Positions 18,579 to 26,620 of a stretch of DNA of 64,000 nucleotides are shown here, one piece after another. A program made the position numbers and the translations under genes. Source of the DNA: Cytophagales bacterium (GTDB taxonomy: Bacteria; Pseudomonadota; Gammaproteobacteria; Burkholderiales; Burkholderiaceae_C). The DNA lies in contig JASGCK010000008.1 in assembly GCA_030054145.1 (NCBI GenBank), forward strand, positions 1-64,000, in the 5' to 3' direction. How positions within the stretch are numbered: the first letter of the stretch is position 1; each line of letters starts with the position of its first letter. The notes beneath the pieces are model-generated. The model searched no databases and was not told where the DNA came from. It was given only the letters and a program-made list of their open reading frames with translations.

Positions 18579-19268
18579 ATGAAAAAACCCACGAACCCAT
18601 ACGTTATTGCGCCATCCATTCTCTCAGCCGACTTTGCACGCCTTGGCGACGAAGTGAAGACCGTGATTGCCGCAGGCGCGGACTGGATTCACTTTGACGT
18701 GATGGACAACCACTACGTGCCCAACCTCACGTTTGGCCCCATGATTTGCGGGGCGCTCAAACCGCACGCCAAACGCGCCGACGGCACGCCCGTACCCGTC
18801 GATGTTCATCTAATGGTGCAACCCGTAGACGCACTAGCCGCAGCCTTTGCCGATGCAGGCGCGGACTACATCAGCTTTCACCCCGATGCGTCCAACCACG
18901 TACACCGCTCAATCCAAGTCATCAAATCCAAAGGCATCAAAGCAGGCCTCGCGTTCAACCCCGCGATGGAGCTAGACGTGCTCGATTGGGTCATCGACGA
19001 TTTAGATTTGATCTTGGTGATGAGCGTCAACCCAGGCTTTGGCGGACAAAGCTTTATCGACTCCGCGCTACGCAAAATTGAGCTTATTAAAAAGCGCATC
19101 GAAGCCAGCGGCAAAGACATTCGCCTAGAAGTCGATGGCGGCATCAAAGTGGACAACATTCGCAGAGTTGCAAACGCTGGGGCAGACGCTTTCGTCGCGG
19201 GTAGCGCGATTTTTGGGAAGGCGGATTACAAGGGTGTGATTGATCAGATGCGGGGGGCGCTTGCCTAG
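18579..19268 (+). CDS. rpe: Ribulose-phosphate 3-epimerase
   Basis: 229-aa TIM-barrel epimerase of the pentose phosphate pathway. Motifs: [48 protein letters not shown] and [12 protein letters not shown]. In Burkholderiales rpe is usually followed by gph and trpE; here gph is missing and two toxin-antitoxin modules follow. A diverged copy of the last ~75 bp of rpe is found at 19942-20020 beyond the first module. Confidence 0.96.
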   Translation: MKKPTNPYVIAPSILSADFARLGDEVKTVIAAGADWIHFDVMDNHYVPNLTFGPMICGALKPHAKRADGTPVPVDVHLMVQPVDALAAAFADAGADYISFHPDASNHVHRSIQVIKSKGIKAGLAFNPAMELDVLDWVIDDLDLILVMSVNPGFGGQSFIDSALRKIELIKKRIEASGKDIRLEVDGGIKVDNIRRVANAGADAFVAGSAIFGKADYKGVIDQMRGALA

Positions 19269-19302
19269 CACTAAAATCTAGTCAACCAATTGGGAGACGA
19301 GC

Positions 19303-19542
19303 ATGCTACAGACTTATCACGCAGAAATTACGGGAACACACCTGCAATGGCTAGGGTCTGCGCCTGCGAACCCATTGCGTCAACGTGCGGTTATTGTGTT
19401 TGATGCGCCAGTGCCACAAGCTGTATCTGAGCCTACCAAACCCACTAGCAGTTTTATGGCTGCAAGAGGAGCACTTGGTAAGTCAACCAGAGAAGAAGTG
19501 TTAGCTGAACTAGCCGCGATGCGCGACGAATGGCAAAGATAA
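19303..19542 (+). CDS. Probable antitoxin of a VapBC-like module
   Basis: 79 aa, no clear DNA-binding motif. The N-terminal half looks strand-like (TYHAEITGTHLQWLG ... RAVIVF), and the C-terminal half contains SFMAARGALGKSTREEVLAELAAMRDEWQR, a charged helix suited to wrap a PIN toxin. Good ribosome site GGGAGA. Overlaps the PIN gene by 13 bp. The antitoxin role is inferred from position and size. Confidence 0.7.
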   Translation: MLQTYHAEITGTHLQWLGSAPANPLRQRAVIVFDAPVPQAVSEPTKPTSSFMAARGALGKSTREEVLAELAAMRDEWQR

Positions 19543-19940
19543 CACCCGAGTCAGTCGTTGGGCAACCGTTGCTTTTTGATAGCAACATACTGATTCTTCA
19601 TCTTCGCTACGCTTTAGATGACTCCACTACGAAGCTACTGGATACAGCGGTACAAAACAAACTAGCTGTCATTTCAGTTATCACTCGTTCTGAAGTGCTT
19701 GCGTGGTCACGCCACACAGATGAGTCGCTTGAAGCAGCGCAAAGTTTATTAGCTAACTTTGACAGCATTCCAGTCGATAACCAAATAGCCGATGCTGCGG
19801 CTCAAATTCGCAGAAGCGTGAATAGCAAGTTACCCGATGCGTTAATTGCCGCTACGGCGTTAGAAGCGCAACGGACATTAGTCACTGCCAACGTGCGTGA
19901 TTTTGAAAAGATTGCGGGCTTGGCGCTTGTTGCGGTGTAA
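19530..19940 (+). CDS. PIN-domain toxin (VapC-like)
   Basis: 136 aa. Acidic PIN residues visible: Asp in LLFDSNILI, Glu in ITRSEVLAW, Asp in LPDALIAATA and Asp in TANVRDFEKI, the standard set for a metal-dependent RNase. Starts inside the preceding antitoxin gene, as is normal for vapBC. Followed at once by a broken second copy of the rpe 3' end, so the pair appears to be a cassette inserted at the rpe tail. Confidence 0.88.
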   Translation: MAKITPESVVGQPLLFDSNILILHLRYALDDSTTKLLDTAVQNKLAVISVITRSEVLAWSRHTDESLEAAQSLLANFDSIPVDNQIADAAAQIRRSVNSKLPDALIAATALEAQRTLVTANVRDFEKIAGLALVAV

Positions 19941-19941
19941 G

Positions 19942-20020
19942 GCGGGCGTAGATGCTTTCGTCGCGCACAGCGCGATCTTTGGGAAGGCGGATTACAAGGG
20001 CATGATGATGCGATGCGGGG
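19942..20020 (+). pseudogene. Remnant copy of the 3' end of rpe
   Basis: The stretch aligns by eye to rpe 19176-19254 with most bases identical, including the unbroken run GGGAAGGCGGATTACAAGGG. Its translation [20 protein letters not shown] mirrors [20 protein letters not shown] of the intact gene. It has no start and follows the PIN toxin stop directly. The remaining 190 bp up to the next operator (20021-20211) show no gene I can support. Confidence 0.85.
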
Positions 20021-20211
20021 GAAGTTGGTTTAACTTAAAAACACTATCGACATTGACCCTCAAGTCTCGAGCCATTCCAGCGAACGTTGGAAGCAGAGAT
20101 TCCGTTTGGACAATCTAACCAGTAAACGCCACCGTAACCGCCATAGGCATCCCCAACTGTGATGATGCCACCTGCGTAAGACCTGTTCACGTTTCATAAA
20201 ACAATAAATAT

Positions 20212-20230
20212 GTAATAATTATCGTATTAC
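20212..20230. promoter_or_regulatory. candidate antitoxin operator palindrome
   Basis: Inverted repeat GTAATA-N7-TATTAC 20 bp ahead of the ribbon-helix-helix antitoxin gene, in an AT-rich stretch that also contains a TAATAAT -10-like element. This is where autoregulating VapB/CopG proteins usually bind. A ribosome site GGGAG follows at 20239-20243. Confidence 0.5.
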
Positions 20231-20250
20231 CTTTCCGCTGGGAGCGAACC

Positions 20251-20526
20251 ATGACAATGACCGTAAAACTGGAAGCCTCGTTCGAGCAAACACTCCGCGC
20301 ACGCTGTGCTGAACTCGGCAAAACGGCTAGTGACTTCATGCGCGAAGCGTTGGAAAAGTATTTGGAACTCACCAAACCGAAAACCGCATCGGCTTTTGAT
20401 TTAGGCAAAGATTTATTCGGCAAGTACGCCAGCGCTGACGATAGCGGCTCCACTAATCGCCGTGCGCACCGCGCAGCGGCACTAAACGCCAAATACGCCC
20501 GTCTTCAAAAGCGGTCTAGCAAATGA
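20251..20526 (+). CDS. Ribbon-helix-helix antitoxin (CopG/VapB-like)
   Basis: 91 aa. The N-terminus TMTVKLEASFEQTLRARCAELGKTASDFMREALEKYL is a typical ribbon-helix-helix DNA-binding domain (strand MTVKLE, then two helices). The C-terminal half is charged and likely binds the toxin. Overlaps the PIN toxin gene by 4 bp. Second TA module in the rpe-trpE interval. Confidence 0.85.
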   Translation: MTMTVKLEASFEQTLRARCAELGKTASDFMREALEKYLELTKPKTASAFDLGKDLFGKYASADDSGSTNRRAHRAAALNAKYARLQKRSSK

Positions 20527-20957
20527 GTGTTCGAGTTTCTGCGGCGGTAATCGACACAGGTCCGCTCTACGCACTCTTTGATAGCAAAGACCGCTGGCAT
20601 AAAAAGACGCATGCGTGGCTTGCGCAGAACCCGAAAACTCAGTTGATCACCACATGGATGGTGCTGGCCGAAGTCGGGCATTTACTCAGTCAACGCCTGC
20701 ACAACCAAGCGGCATTGGATTTTTTAACTTGGATTCAGCGCGGCGGAGTTTCGATTGACACGCCTGAACAAAATTTAACACTCGATCACATCTTGGCAAC
20801 TTGCACGCGTTACGCAGACTTACCAATGGATTTGGCAGACGCTAGTGTTGCGGAAGCTGCCACTCGGTTGGGAGTCAGACACATCTTGAGCGTTGACCCA
20901 GATTTGACGATTTTTAGAGACGCTAAAGGTCGCGGATTGAACAATTTGCTAAACTAG
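20523..20957 (+). CDS. PIN-domain toxin (VapC-like)
   Basis: 144 aa. PIN acidic residues visible: Asp in AAVIDTGPLYALFD, Glu in MVLAEVGHLL, Asp in MDLADASVAEAA and Asp in LSVDPDLTIF. The middle DASVAEAATRLGVRHILSVD block is characteristic of this PIN subgroup. Coupled by ATGA to the antitoxin. Different in sequence from the PIN toxin at 19530, so the two modules are not recent duplicates. Confidence 0.9.
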   Translation: MSVRVSAAVIDTGPLYALFDSKDRWHKKTHAWLAQNPKTQLITTWMVLAEVGHLLSQRLHNQAALDFLTWIQRGGVSIDTPEQNLTLDHILATCTRYADLPMDLADASVAEAATRLGVRHILSVDPDLTIFRDAKGRGLNNLLN

Positions 20958-20962
20958 CCCCC

Positions 20963-21058
20963 ATGTCCACGTCTTCAAACTTTCTATCCAGCAAACAAGC
21001 ACACGCTTGGGCGCGAGGAGCTTGGCTTTGGCGTACGCCACATTCAGCCTGCCTCTAA
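20963..21058 (+). CDS. Candidate Trp-rich leader peptide upstream of trpE
   Basis: Small ORF of 31 codons whose middle reads HAWARGAWLWR, i.e. three tryptophan codons (16, 21, 23) within eight positions, ending 85 bp before trpE. Segments after it can pair with the Trp-codon region: GGGCGCG with CGCGCCC near 21071, and GAGCTTG with CAAGCTC of the dispersed repeat. These would suit a transcription attenuator. Against it: no Shine-Dalgarno before the ATG and no clear hairpin followed by a T run. Could be chance or a gene remnant. Confidence 0.3.
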   Translation: MSTSSNFLSSKQAHAWARGAWLWRTPHSACL

Positions 21059-21073
21059 CTCCTGCTGGCCGCG

Positions 21074-21099
21074 CCCCTCGACAAGCTCAGGGCGAACGG
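21074..21099. repeat. Dispersed repeat (CTTCGACAAGCTCAG family), copy 1
   Basis: One arm of the repeat found repeatedly in this window, here as CCCCTCGACAAGCTCAGG followed by GCGAACGG, in the trpE leader. See copies at 22691, 27537, 43035, 47423, 55660 and 59250. Confidence 0.85.
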
Positions 21100-21143
21100 T
21101 CTCATAAACCCTCTCGGTTGATAGAAATTTTGAAAGAAACGCA

Positions 21144-22673
21144 ATGACGGAACTTGAATTCAACACGTTAGCCGCACAAGGCTATAACCGCATCCCGCTC
21201 ACTTTGACGGCTTTTGCGGATTTAGAAACGCCACTCTCTCTTTATTTAAAACTTGCTGCGCCAGCAATCGGCGACTCGCCTACGCTCGGTGGCGCAGGCG
21301 CTAACAGCTTTCTGCTGGAATCTGTGGTCGGCGGTGAGCGCTTTGGGCGCTATAGCTTTATTGGCCTGCCTGCCAGCACCTTGCTTCGCGCCTCGGGCTT
21401 TGGCAACAACGCTAAGACCGAAGTGGTGACAAATGGCGCGGTTGTGGAAACCGACACAGGCAATCCACTCGACTTTATTGCTAGCTACCAAAAGCGTTTT
21501 AAGGTGGCGCTCTCTCAGGGTTTGCCGCGTTTTTGCGGCGGGCTTGCGGGCTATTTTGGTTACGACGCGGTGCGTTACATCGAGCGCAAATTAGAGAACT
21601 CTTGCCCACCCGACGAGTTGGGTACGCCCGATATTTTGCTGCTCTTGTGCGAAGAGCTTGCCGTGATTGACAACCTCTCTGGCAAGCTCCATCTCATCGT
21701 CTATGCGGACCCTGCTGCCCCGCAGGCCTTTATCCATGCGGCTTCCAGGCTAGATGCCCTGCGCGAGCAGTTAAATAAATCGGTTCAAGCGCCTAGCGTT
21801 GCGCCCACTAACCCGCAACCAACGATTCGCGATTTTGCGAAGGCGGACTACATCCGCGCCGTAGAAGAGGCCAAAGAAATGATTGCCGCTGGCGAGTTCA
21901 TGCAGGTACAAGTGGGGCAACGCATCAAGCGTGCGTTTACGCAGTCGCCGCTGTCGCTCTACCGTGCGCTGCGTTCGCTCAACCCCAGTCCGTATATGTA
22001 TTTTTACGATTTTGGTAGCTTCCAAGTGGTGGGTGCATCGCCTGAGATTTTGGTGCGGGAAGAAAAAATCGGCATAGGCGAGCATCTCAAGCACCTAGTC
22101 ACCATCCGCCCATTAGCAGGCACGCGCCCACGCGGCGCAACGCCTGAGCTGGACAAAGCCGCCGAGGTAGAACTAATAGGCGACCCGAAAGAGCGCGCCG
22201 AGCACGTCATGTTGATTGACCTTGCGCGTAACGACATCGGGCGCATCGCACGCATTGGCAGCGTCAAAGTGACCGAAGCATTTGTCGTCGAGCGCTACAG
22301 CCACGTGATGCACATTGTGAGCAACGTCGAGGGCGAACTACTCGCTGGTATGTCGAACATGGATGTGCTCAAAGCGACCTTTCCTGCGGGCACGCTCACG
22401 GGTGCGCCCAAGGTTCACGCAATGGAAGTGATCGATAAGTTAGAGCCCATCAAGCGCGGCATCTACGGCGGCGCGTGCGGCTACATCAGCTTTGCGGGCG
22501 ATATGGATGTGGCAATTGCCATCCGCACGGGCATCGTCAAAGGCGGCGTGCTCTACGTGCAAGCGGCAGCGGGCGTGGTGGCGGACTCTGTACCTGAACT
22601 CGAATGGCAGGAGACCGAGGCCAAGGCGCGTGCCTTGCTCCGCGCCGCAGAGCTGGTTGAGGAGGGCTTTTGA
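21144..22673 (+). CDS. trpE: Anthranilate synthase component I
   Basis: 509 aa; with TrpG makes anthranilate from chorismate and glutamine, the first step of tryptophan synthesis. N-terminal feedback region (DLETPLSLYLKLA) and ESVVGGERFGRYSFIG, chorismate-binding core IRPLAGTRPRG, EHVMLIDLARNDIGRIA and GTLTGAPKVHAMEVIDKLEP near the C-terminus. Ends one base before the trpG start. Confidence 0.97.
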   Translation: MTELEFNTLAAQGYNRIPLTLTAFADLETPLSLYLKLAAPAIGDSPTLGGAGANSFLLESVVGGERFGRYSFIGLPASTLLRASGFGNNAKTEVVTNGAVVETDTGNPLDFIASYQKRFKVALSQGLPRFCGGLAGYFGYDAVRYIERKLENSCPPDELGTPDILLLLCEELAVIDNLSGKLHLIVYADPAAPQAFIHAASRLDALREQLNKSVQAPSVAPTNPQPTIRDFAKADYIRAVEEAKEMIAAGEFMQVQVGQRIKRAFTQSPLSLYRALRSLNPSPYMYFYDFGSFQVVGASPEILVREEKIGIGEHLKHLVTIRPLAGTRPRGATPELDKAAEVELIGDPKERAEHVMLIDLARNDIGRIARIGSVKVTEAFVVERYSHVMHIVSNVEGELLAGMSNMDVLKATFPAGTLTGAPKVHAMEVIDKLEPIKRGIYGGACGYISFAGDMDVAIAIRTGIVKGGVLYVQAAAGVVADSVPELEWQETEAKARALLRAAELVEEGF

Positions 22674-22674
22674 G

Positions 22675-23310
22675 ATGAGTACGATGACCACCCCTTCGAC
22701 AGGCTCAGGGCGCACGACAGCTTGTCAAGTTCTCATGTTAGACAACTACGACAGCTTCACCTACAACCTTGTGCAGTATTTTGGCGAACTGGGCGCTACG
22801 GTCACGACCGTGCGCAATGACGAAATAACGGTTGCACAGCTTCAAGATCGTTTTGCTTCGGGCGACTTCAATCGCCTCGTTATTTCCCCAGGCCCTTGCT
22901 CGCCAAGGGAGGCGGGCATTAGCGTTGCAAGCATTCGGCACTTTATGGGCAAGCTGCCCATCCTTGGTGTGTGCCTTGGTCACCAAGCCATTGGCGCGGC
23001 GCTTGACGGCCGCGTGGTTCGTGCCCAAGTGCAGATGCACGGCAAGGTCAGCACCATCACGACAACGGAGCAAGGCGTGTTTGCAGGCTTGCCGAGGCAG
23101 TTCGCTGTGAACCGCTATCACTCGCTCGCCATCGAGCGAGCAACTTGCCCGCCAGAGTTAGCAATCACCGCATGGACAGACGACGGAGAAATCATGGGCG
23201 TGCGCCACAAAGCCTTGCCGCATAAGGTGCGGATGGAAGGCGTACAGTTCCACCCTGAGAGCATCTTGACCGAGCATGGGCACGCGATGCTGAAAAACTT
23301 TTTGGATTAA
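22675..23310 (+). CDS. trpG: Anthranilate synthase component II (glutamine amidotransferase)
   Basis: 211 aa, class I amidotransferase giving ammonia to TrpE. Catalytic Cys100 in [11 protein letters not shown] and the His-Glu pair in QFHPESIL. Typical TrpG proteins begin at the equivalent of [11 protein letters not shown] (here Met21, ATG at 22735). The extra 20 residues include [11 protein letters not shown], encoded by a copy of the dispersed repeat. The start at 22675 has a strong GGAGGG site in the end of trpE, so the extended form is likely the real product. Confidence 0.95.
   Translation: MSTMTTPSTGSGRTTACQVLMLDNYDSFTYNLVQYFGELGATVTTVRNDEITVAQLQDRFASGDFNRLVISPGPCSPREAGISVASIRHFMGKLPILGVCLGHQAIGAALDGRVVRAQVQMHGKVSTITTTEQGVFAGLPRQFAVNRYHSLAIERATCPPELAITAWTDDGEIMGVRHKALPHKVRMEGVQFHPESILTEHGHAMLKNFLD
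22691..22717. repeat. Dispersed repeat, copy 2 (inside trpG 5' end)
   Basis: CCCCTTCGACAGGCTCAGGG followed by CGCACGAC, two or three changes from the common form. It lies between the likely trpG start and the conserved MLDNYDSF block, giving an N-terminal extension. Confidence 0.75.
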
Positions 23311-23318
23311 GGCTCATT

Positions 23319-24371
23319 ATGACAACCACCATTCACCCCATCACCCCCATCGAAGCGCTGCAACGCGCGATTGAGCATCGTGAAATTTTTCATGATGAGA
23401 TGCTGCACATCATGCGGCTCATCATGCGCGGCGAGATGTCGCCTGTGATGATGGCGGCGCTCATCACGGCGCTGCGCGTCAAAAAGGAAACCATTGGCGA
23501 GATCACCGCTGCGGCGCAGGTGATGCGTGAGTTTTGCACGCCCGTTCATGTTGCCGACAAAACCCATTTGCTGGACATTGTGGGCACAGGCGGCGATGGT
23601 TCGCACACATTCAACATCTCAACCTGCGCTATGTTTGTTGCCGCTGCCGCAGGCGCGCGCGTGAGCAAGCACGGCGGCCGCAGCGTCTCTAGCAAATCGG
23701 GCAGCTCTGATGTGCTGGAGAGTTTAGGTGTCAACATTAACCTCGCGCCAGACCTTATCGCACAGTCGATTGCGGATGTTGGCATTGGTTTTATGTTTGC
23801 ACCAAACCACCATCCCGCCATGAAAAACGTCGCGCCTGTACGCAAGGAACTGGGCGTGCGCACGATGTTTAACATTCTGGGGCCACTCACCAATCCTGCT
23901 GGCGCACCGAACATTTTGATGGGCGTTTTTCATCCCGATTTGGTCGGCATTCAAGTCCGTGCTTTGCAGCGTTTGGAGACCGAACACGCCTTGGTGGTGT
24001 ATGGCAAAGACGGTATGGATGAGGTAAGCCTTGGCGCAGCAACGCTGGTTGGCGAACTCAAAGATGGCGTGGTTCGAGAGTACGAAATTCACCCCGAAGA
24101 TTTTGGTATGCCCATGATTAGCTCCCGAATTTTGCGGGTCGAAACGCCCGAGGCCTCTAAAGCGCTGATACTGGATGTTTTGGCTGGCACAGGCTTAAAA
24201 GCCGCGACCGACATCGTTGTGCTTAACGCTGGCGTGGCACTCTATGCGGCCAATGTGGTTGCAGATATTGAAGCTGGCATCGTCCGTGCGCAAGAAGCCA
24301 TTGCCAGCGGTGCGGCTAAACGTAAACTAGATGCGTTTGTCGCCTTCACGCAAGCGGCAACCAAAACATGA
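23319..24371 (+). CDS. trpD: Anthranilate phosphoribosyltransferase
   Basis: 350 aa; joins anthranilate and PRPP. Glycine-rich PRPP site [17 protein letters not shown], then [50 protein letters not shown], and [17 protein letters not shown] are diagnostic. Its stop overlaps the start of the potassium channel gene by 4 bp, not trpC as usual. Confidence 0.97.
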   Translation: MTTTIHPITPIEALQRAIEHREIFHDEMLHIMRLIMRGEMSPVMMAALITALRVKKETIGEITAAAQVMREFCTPVHVADKTHLLDIVGTGGDGSHTFNISTCAMFVAAAAGARVSKHGGRSVSSKSGSSDVLESLGVNINLAPDLIAQSIADVGIGFMFAPNHHPAMKNVAPVRKELGVRTMFNILGPLTNPAGAPNILMGVFHPDLVGIQVRALQRLETEHALVVYGKDGMDEVSLGAATLVGELKDGVVREYEIHPEDFGMPMISSRILRVETPEASKALILDVLAGTGLKAATDIVVLNAGVALYAANVVADIEAGIVRAQEAIASGAAKRKLDAFVAFTQAATKT

Positions 24372-25279
24372 ACACCCAAAAAACCAAGGTTCGCCGCCGC
24401 ACTGTTGAGGGGCGAACGATTGCCTCTCACGGCTACGAGAGTGACCTTTGGCAGGATTTTTATCACCTCTGCCTGACGGCTTCATGGGCTAAGTTTTTCG
24501 CAGCAGCTGCGCTCACGTTTACATTGCTTAATGTATTTTTTGCTTGCTTGTTTTTAATTCAACCCAATAGCATCAGCAATCTCTCGCCGCCCAACTTTTG
24601 GGGTGCATTTTTCTTTAGTGTTGAGACAATTGCCACTGTTGGTTACGGCGATATGCATCCGCAAACCCTTTACGGGCACTGGCTAGCAACCCTCGAAATA
24701 TTTATAGGTCTCGTGTTTGTTGCCGTTCTCACTGGGTTGATCTTCGCTCGGTTTTCAAAACCTAAGTCGCGCATTTTGTTTACGGATCGCCTCATTTTGA
24801 GTGACTTCAACGGACAGCCAACTTTAATGCTCCGCGCTGCCAACGCACGGCAAAATCAAATTGCCAACGCCACAGCCAAAATGCACGTACTCACTCAAGA
24901 AGTCACGCTGGAGGGTAAGAAGATCCGCCGTATCTATGATTTGGAATTAGTGCGAAGCGATCAACCCATGTTCTTTTTGACGTGGACCATCATGCATGCC
25001 ATCACGCCCAGCAGTCCACTTTATGGACTCACAGCCGCGCAAATGGCGTCAAAGGATTTAATCTTTTTGATTCGCATCGTGGGCTTTGACGAAGGCATTG
25101 CACAAGATATACACATGCGCCAAAGCTACTCGCACGATCAAATTGTTTGGGGACATCAGTTTGTAGATGTGTCGCACACCGATCCACACGATCACACGAT
25201 CCATATCGATTACAAAAAGTTCCATCTGACACATCATCAAACCAAGCAACCTGAAGCTACGGAGACCCATGCACCATGA
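24368..25279 (+). CDS. Inward-rectifier type potassium channel (KirBac-like)
   Basis: 303 aa. Two membrane helices (about 43-65 and 107-129) flank a pore helix and the K+ selectivity filter TVGYGD at 90-95. The C-terminal half is the beta-rich Kir cytoplasmic domain ([20 protein letters not shown], then [20 protein letters not shown]). A slide-helix-like segment [14 protein letters not shown] precedes helix 1. Coupled by ATGA overlaps to trpD before and trpC after, so it must be co-translated with tryptophan genes. A histidine-rich tail ([16 protein letters not shown]) ends the protein. Confidence 0.92.
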   Translation: MNTQKTKVRRRTVEGRTIASHGYESDLWQDFYHLCLTASWAKFFAAAALTFTLLNVFFACLFLIQPNSISNLSPPNFWGAFFFSVETIATVGYGDMHPQTLYGHWLATLEIFIGLVFVAVLTGLIFARFSKPKSRILFTDRLILSDFNGQPTLMLRAANARQNQIANATAKMHVLTQEVTLEGKKIRRIYDLELVRSDQPMFFLTWTIMHAITPSSPLYGLTAAQMASKDLIFLIRIVGFDEGIAQDIHMRQSYSHDQIVWGHQFVDVSHTDPHDHTIHIDYKKFHLTHHQTKQPEATETHAP

Positions 25280-26088
25280 GTGATATCTTGAACAAAATCG
25301 TAGCCGTTAAGCACGAAGAAGTCACCGCTGCACTCAAAACCAAACCGCTCGCAACTGTGCGGCAAGATGCTGAAAGCCGCGTGTTAACGCGTGACTTTGT
25401 AGGCGCCATGCGTGCAAAACTCGCCAAGGGTCATGCCGCCGTGATTGCCGAAATTAAGAAAGCCAGCCCGTCTAAAGGCGTGCTGCGCAGCGACTTTATT
25501 CCTGCCGATATTGCCCAAAGTTATGCCGAGGGCAACGGCGCAGGCAAGGATGCCATCAGCGCGGCGTGCCTCTCGGTGCTCACGGATCGGCAATTCTTTC
25601 AAGGCTCGGTGGACTACCTCAAGCAAGCGCGGGCATCGGTACATTTGCCCGTGCTGCGCAAAGACTTTATGGTGGACGCATACCAAATTTATGAGTCCCG
25701 CGCAATGGGCGCAGACTGCGTGCTGCTGATCGCCGCTTGCTTAGATGATGCGCAGTTAAAAGAGTTTGAAGCCATTGCCATCAGCCTTGGCATGGCGGTG
25801 CTGGTCGAGGTGCATGACGGCGCAGAACTTGCACGGGCGCTCAAGCTCAAAACTCCGCTCATCGGCATCAACAATCGCAATCTGCGCACGTTTGACGTGT
25901 CGCTCGATACAACGCTGGCGCTCATCAAAGACGTGCCAGCCCAGCGCATCTTGGTTACGGAGAGCGGCATCCTGTCGCCCGCAGACGTGACAAAAATGCG
26001 CGGCGCAGGTGTTCACAGCTTTTTAGTTGGCGAAGCTTTTATGCGCGCCAAAGAGCCAGGACTTGCACTTGCAGAACTCTTTGTTTGA
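25276..26088 (+). CDS. trpC: Indole-3-glycerol phosphate synthase
   Basis: 270-aa TIM barrel that closes the indole ring. Catalytic Lys/Glu motifs: [63 protein letters not shown] and TESGI. N-terminal [16 protein letters not shown] is the usual first helix. Overlaps the channel gene by 4 bp and the following UDG-like gene by about 8 bp. trpF, trpB and trpA are not in the window. Confidence 0.96.
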   Translation: MSDILNKIVAVKHEEVTAALKTKPLATVRQDAESRVLTRDFVGAMRAKLAKGHAAVIAEIKKASPSKGVLRSDFIPADIAQSYAEGNGAGKDAISAACLSVLTDRQFFQGSVDYLKQARASVHLPVLRKDFMVDAYQIYESRAMGADCVLLIAACLDDAQLKEFEAIAISLGMAVLVEVHDGAELARALKLKTPLIGINNRNLRTFDVSLDTTLALIKDVPAQRILVTESGILSPADVTKMRGAGVHSFLVGEAFMRAKEPGLALAELFV

Positions 26089-26620
26089 AGTAGGCAGCAT
26101 AGGCGCGAAGCCGCATTTGCAAAGCTGCGCAGGCGCACAAGTTGCCTTTGTATTTTCCTGCCCTGGCCAAAAAGAAGAGCTGCTGGGTCATCCCTGCGCG
26201 GGTGCAACGGGGCGCAATTTGGATGCGGCACTGCCCAAGCTTCATGCGCTCTTGCCCTCGGTGTTTACTTCACCCATCCGCCGCAACTATGTGCTCACCA
26301 ACTCGTGGCCGCACATTGAATATGCCGCGAAGACGGGGCGTTCGGAAGCAACCGCGCTGGAGGTTTTGTCGCCTGATAACTTGCACCGACTTGAAAGCGA
26401 GCTGGCAGGCATCACAACGATTTTGATTTGCGGGCAAAAAGCTAAACACGCGGTTGTGGAATTGCAGGCGAAAAAACGGCTGCTGCCCCAGACCAAAGTC
26501 GCTATCGCCATGCATCTCTCGCCGCTTGCAGTCAATAGTCATGTGGCTTGGCGCGGCAAATCAGGCGACGAGCGGTTAACGCTTTGGGCGGCAGATGTAG
26601 TGAGACAATTAGGCACATGA
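26081..26620 (+). CDS. Uracil-DNA-glycosylase-fold protein
   Basis: About 179 aa if started at the TTG at 26081; an earlier TTG at 26027 inside trpC is possible, and no ATG is available. UDG-superfamily look: [28 protein letters not shown] near the front (the PG..E.. loop), [21 protein letters not shown] and the late loop HLSPLAVN. Whether it cuts uracil is not certain. Coupled to trpC before and proA after. Confidence 0.65.
   Translation: MFEVGSIGAKPHLQSCAGAQVAFVFSCPGQKEELLGHPCAGATGRNLDAALPKLHALLPSVFTSPIRRNYVLTNSWPHIEYAAKTGRSEATALEVLSPDNLHRLESELAGITTILICGQKAKHAVVELQAKKRLLPQTKVAIAMHLSPLAVNSHVAWRGKSGDERLTLWAADVVRQLGT

Noticed and set aside
19897..20118. 73-codon frame containing the rpe-like tail as a real small gene
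   Set aside because: The start lies inside the PIN toxin gene and the only recognisable part is the copied rpe end, so it is treated as a remnant.
26027..26080. Upstream TTG start for the UDG-like gene
   Set aside because: It would place 60 bp inside trpC with no ribosome site; the later TTG gives the conserved part and a short overlap, though this remains uncertain.
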